The notes under the pieces were generated by a model. It had not been told where the DNA came from. It saw only the letters and a program-made list of their open reading frames with translations, and made no database searches. From Thiotrichales bacterium (GTDB lineage: Bacteria > Pseudomonadota > Gammaproteobacteria > JAAZVR01): a DNA stretch of 6,642 nt. The stretch is taken from positions 1 to 6,642 of the forward strand of contig JAAZVR010000062.1 in the NCBI GenBank assembly GCA_018623305.1, written 5' to 3'. This document shows, in pieces, positions 5,282 through 6,642 of this stretch (its first letter is position 1; the number at the start of each line of letters is the position of its first letter). The translations under genes and the position numbers were made by a program.

Positions 5282-6628
5282 CTACAAATTTAATCTTAGC
5301 AAATCATTATAGAGCGCAATGAAGGTCAATGAAACCAATAAAACCAAGCCCACCTTTTGGGCTGTGAATTGCGCATCAAGAGAAACCGGCGAACCTTTAA
5401 CAATTTCAATCAGATAGAACAAAATATGACCGCCATCCAACATTGGAATAGGCAATAAATTTAACACACCCAAACTAACACTTAGAAACGCCAAAAACGA
5501 TAAAAATGCTATAAAACCAAAACTTGCACTGGTACCCGCGTACTGAGCAATAGTAACAGGACCACTCAACTGTTCGATTGACATCCCTCCAGTAACCAAC
5601 CTCTTAAGACCAATTAAAGTGAGAGTAATCATGTCAACCGTCTTATCAAACCCTGCTCCTATAGACCCCAAAAGACCATACTCTAATGAAACACGATAAG
5701 GCTCATCCCAACCCTCAGGGACTAGAACTCCCGCTCCAAAATAACCAATGAATTCATCTTTAAATTGTTTTTTCCCCAATCGCAATTGTTGAACCATCAG
5801 AGCTCCATCACGAATAACTTCAAGCTCAACCAATTGATTTGGATTTTTTTGTACCACACGAACCAAAGACATCCAATCCTCAACCACTTCACCATTCATT
5901 GACTGGACTCTATCCCCTGTTTTCAATCCAGCTTTGAAGGCTGGACCATCCTCCGCAATTTGACCTAATATTGGTTCCAATACAGGCTGAACACGAGACA
6001 GCCCCACCAGATCACGCAAGTCCACTTCATTCAAAAAGTCAAAAGTTTCAAACGGTAATGTTCGGGTTGTCAGCACGCCCTCAGCTGTGAGAACATTCAC
6101 TTCAGCCGTTTTTTGATTCAAAATCGCCTCTGTTAGAGCTAGTTGTGCTTGTTGCCAACTTTTTGTAGATTGACCATTGACGGCCACAATCTCATCCAAG
6201 GCCTCAAAACCTGCTTTATCAGCCATTGATTCAACCACCGGCTCATTAATCACAGCTTTTATCGTAGTGACGCCTTGACCAAATATAACGGCATACACAA
6301 CAACTGCAAAAATCAAATTAATCAAAGGACCCGCAAATACCACTGCAAGTCGTTTCCAAACTGATTGCTGGTCAAACGCTCGATGCAACTCATAATCTTC
6401 GACCGGCGCTTCTCGAGTGTCCAACATCTTCACATAGCCACCCAAAGGAATCCATGACAGCGCGAATTCAGTTTGATCTTCATTCCATTTTTTTGAATAT
6501 ATAACCCGACCAAATCCTACAGAAAAACGAATAACTTTAACCCCGCACCAGCGAGCAACGATGTAATGCCCCCACTCATGAATGGCGACCAGAACAATAA
6601 CTGCAATTAAGAAGCTTAAGATTGTCAT
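5282..6628 (-). CDS. rseP: RIP metalloprotease RseP (site-2 protease family)
   Basis: RseP is an inner-membrane zinc protease (MEROPS M50) that cuts within membrane segments. In E. coli it makes the second cut of the anti-sigma factor RseA to free sigma-E when outer-membrane proteins misfold, and it clears remnant signal peptides. The protein has 448 residues (450 in E. coli). Seen: the zinc motif HEWGH at 17-21 in the first membrane segment (about 3-25), and the second active-site motif with Asn390 and Asp398 in NLLPIPMLDGG (390-400), matching E. coli Asn394 and Asp402. Other features are the GFG segment (38-40), the membrane-associated beta region IPLGGYVKML (60-69), membrane segments near 95-118, 369-398 and 424-444, and tandem PDZ domains at about 125-205 and 215-290 (GPAFKAGLKTGDRV, 228-241). 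The ATG has AGG seven bases upstream. Whether a sigma-E/RseA pair exists here cannot be seen. Confidence 0.97.
   Translation of the reverse strand: MTILSFLIAVIVLVAIHEWGHYIVARWCGVKVIRFSVGFGRVIYSKKWNEDQTEFALSWIPLGGYVKMLDTREAPVEDYELHRAFDQQSVWKRLAVVFAGPLINLIFAVVVYAVIFGQGVTTIKAVINEPVVESMADKAGFEALDEIVAVNGQSTKSWQQAQLALTEAILNQKTAEVNVLTAEGVLTTRTLPFETFDFLNEVDLRDLVGLSRVQPVLEPILGQIAEDGPAFKAGLKTGDRVQSMNGEVVEDWMSLVRVVQKNPNQLVELEVIRDGALMVQQLRLGKKQFKDEFIGYFGAGVLVPEGWDEPYRVSLEYGLLGSIGAGFDKTVDMITLTLIGLKRLVTGGMSIEQLSGPVTIAQYAGTSASFGFIAFLSFLAFLSVSLGVLNLLPIPMLDGGHILFYLIEIVKGSPVSLDAQFTAQKVGLVLLVSLTFIALYNDLLRLNL
5306..5329 (-). promoter_or_regulatory. Weak candidate promoter inside the rseP 3' end, upstream of bamA
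   Basis: The minus strand carries an exact TATAAT (5306-5311) and, upstream, TTGACC (5324-5329), five of six matches to a sigma-70 -35 box. The spacer is only 12 bases, far from the usual 17, and no better -35 lies at 16-18 bases. The bases also encode rseP codons. If used, transcription would begin about 35 bases before bamA. Internal promoters in rseP driving bamA are known in E. coli, which is the only reason to list it. Confidence 0.2.
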
Positions 6629-6642
6629 TGGATAACCTGATA
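6625..6642 (-). CDS. Possible last codons of an upstream gene (dxr by synteny) overlapping the rseP start
   Basis: In the frame one base off from rseP, the 18 visible bases read five sense codons (YQVIQ) and then TGA. That TGA overlaps the rseP ATG as ATGA, a common arrangement for coupled genes. In gammaproteobacteria the gene before rseP is usually dxr (ispC, 1-deoxy-D-xylulose 5-phosphate reductoisomerase), whose C-terminus is poorly conserved. Five residues cannot identify a protein, so the gene name is synteny-based inference only. Confidence 0.25.
   Translation of the reverse strand, partial: YQVIQ

Noticed and set aside
5347..5363. Inverted repeat AGCCCA / TGGGCT with a 5-base loop, followed on the minus strand by a loosely T-rich stretch
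   Set aside because: The stem is only 6 base pairs, the T run is broken (TGGTTTTATTGG), and it lies within conserved rseP codons. It is not a convincing terminator or attenuator.
1..6642. Search for mobile elements, tRNAs, riboswitches, toxin-antitoxin or defence genes
   Set aside because: Coding genes fill the window with gaps of at most 17 bases; all belong to the conserved envelope cluster, and no foreign-looking segment, terminal repeat or RNA gene was seen.

Overview
The window holds one uninterrupted gene cluster. Every gene lies on the minus strand, so transcription runs from high to low coordinates: rseP, bamA, skp/ompH, lpxD, fabZ, lpxA, and the first third or less of lpxB, which runs off the left edge. 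This is the classic Gram-negative envelope-biogenesis order (dxr-rseP-bamA-skp-lpxD-fabZ-lpxA-lpxB). The order, and close protein similarity to E. coli and Pseudomonas as I remember those sequences, point to a gammaproteobacterium. The DNA is moderately AT-rich, judged by eye. A sulfur-oxidiser-like marine lineage (Thiomicrospira/Hydrogenovibrio type) would fit, but I cannot fix the genus from sequence alone.

Layout, in transcription order. At the right edge, 18 bases may be the last codons of an upstream gene whose TGA overlaps the rseP ATG. Next come rseP (5282-6628, intramembrane site-2 protease), bamA (2985-5264, outer-membrane protein insertase), skp/ompH (2432-2974, periplasmic chaperone), lpxD (1461-2423), fabZ (1009-1455), lpxA (230-1006) and partial lpxB (1-227). 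Gaps between genes are 17, 10, 8, 5, 2 and 2 bases. There is no room for separate promoters or terminators between genes, and no non-coding stretch near 300 bases.

How they work together. LpxA, LpxD and LpxB are cytoplasmic or inner-membrane-associated enzymes of lipid A synthesis. FabZ works on the same (3R)-hydroxyacyl-ACP pool that LpxA and LpxD draw on, so it sits at the branch between phospholipid and lipid A synthesis. BamA inserts beta-barrel proteins into the outer membrane, and Skp escorts unfolded barrels to it. RseP cuts anti-sigma factors when barrel assembly fails, in systems with a sigma-E response. The cluster therefore joins lipid supply, protein supply and stress sensing for the outer membrane.

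I found no undescribed system; this is a core housekeeping region. The most informative departures are within known proteins. LpxA has Met169 at the acyl-chain ruler position, predicting C10 rather than C14 selectivity. BamA has shortened surface loops and its only cysteine pair in a different loop from E. coli. LpxD appears to be about one beta-helix coil short.
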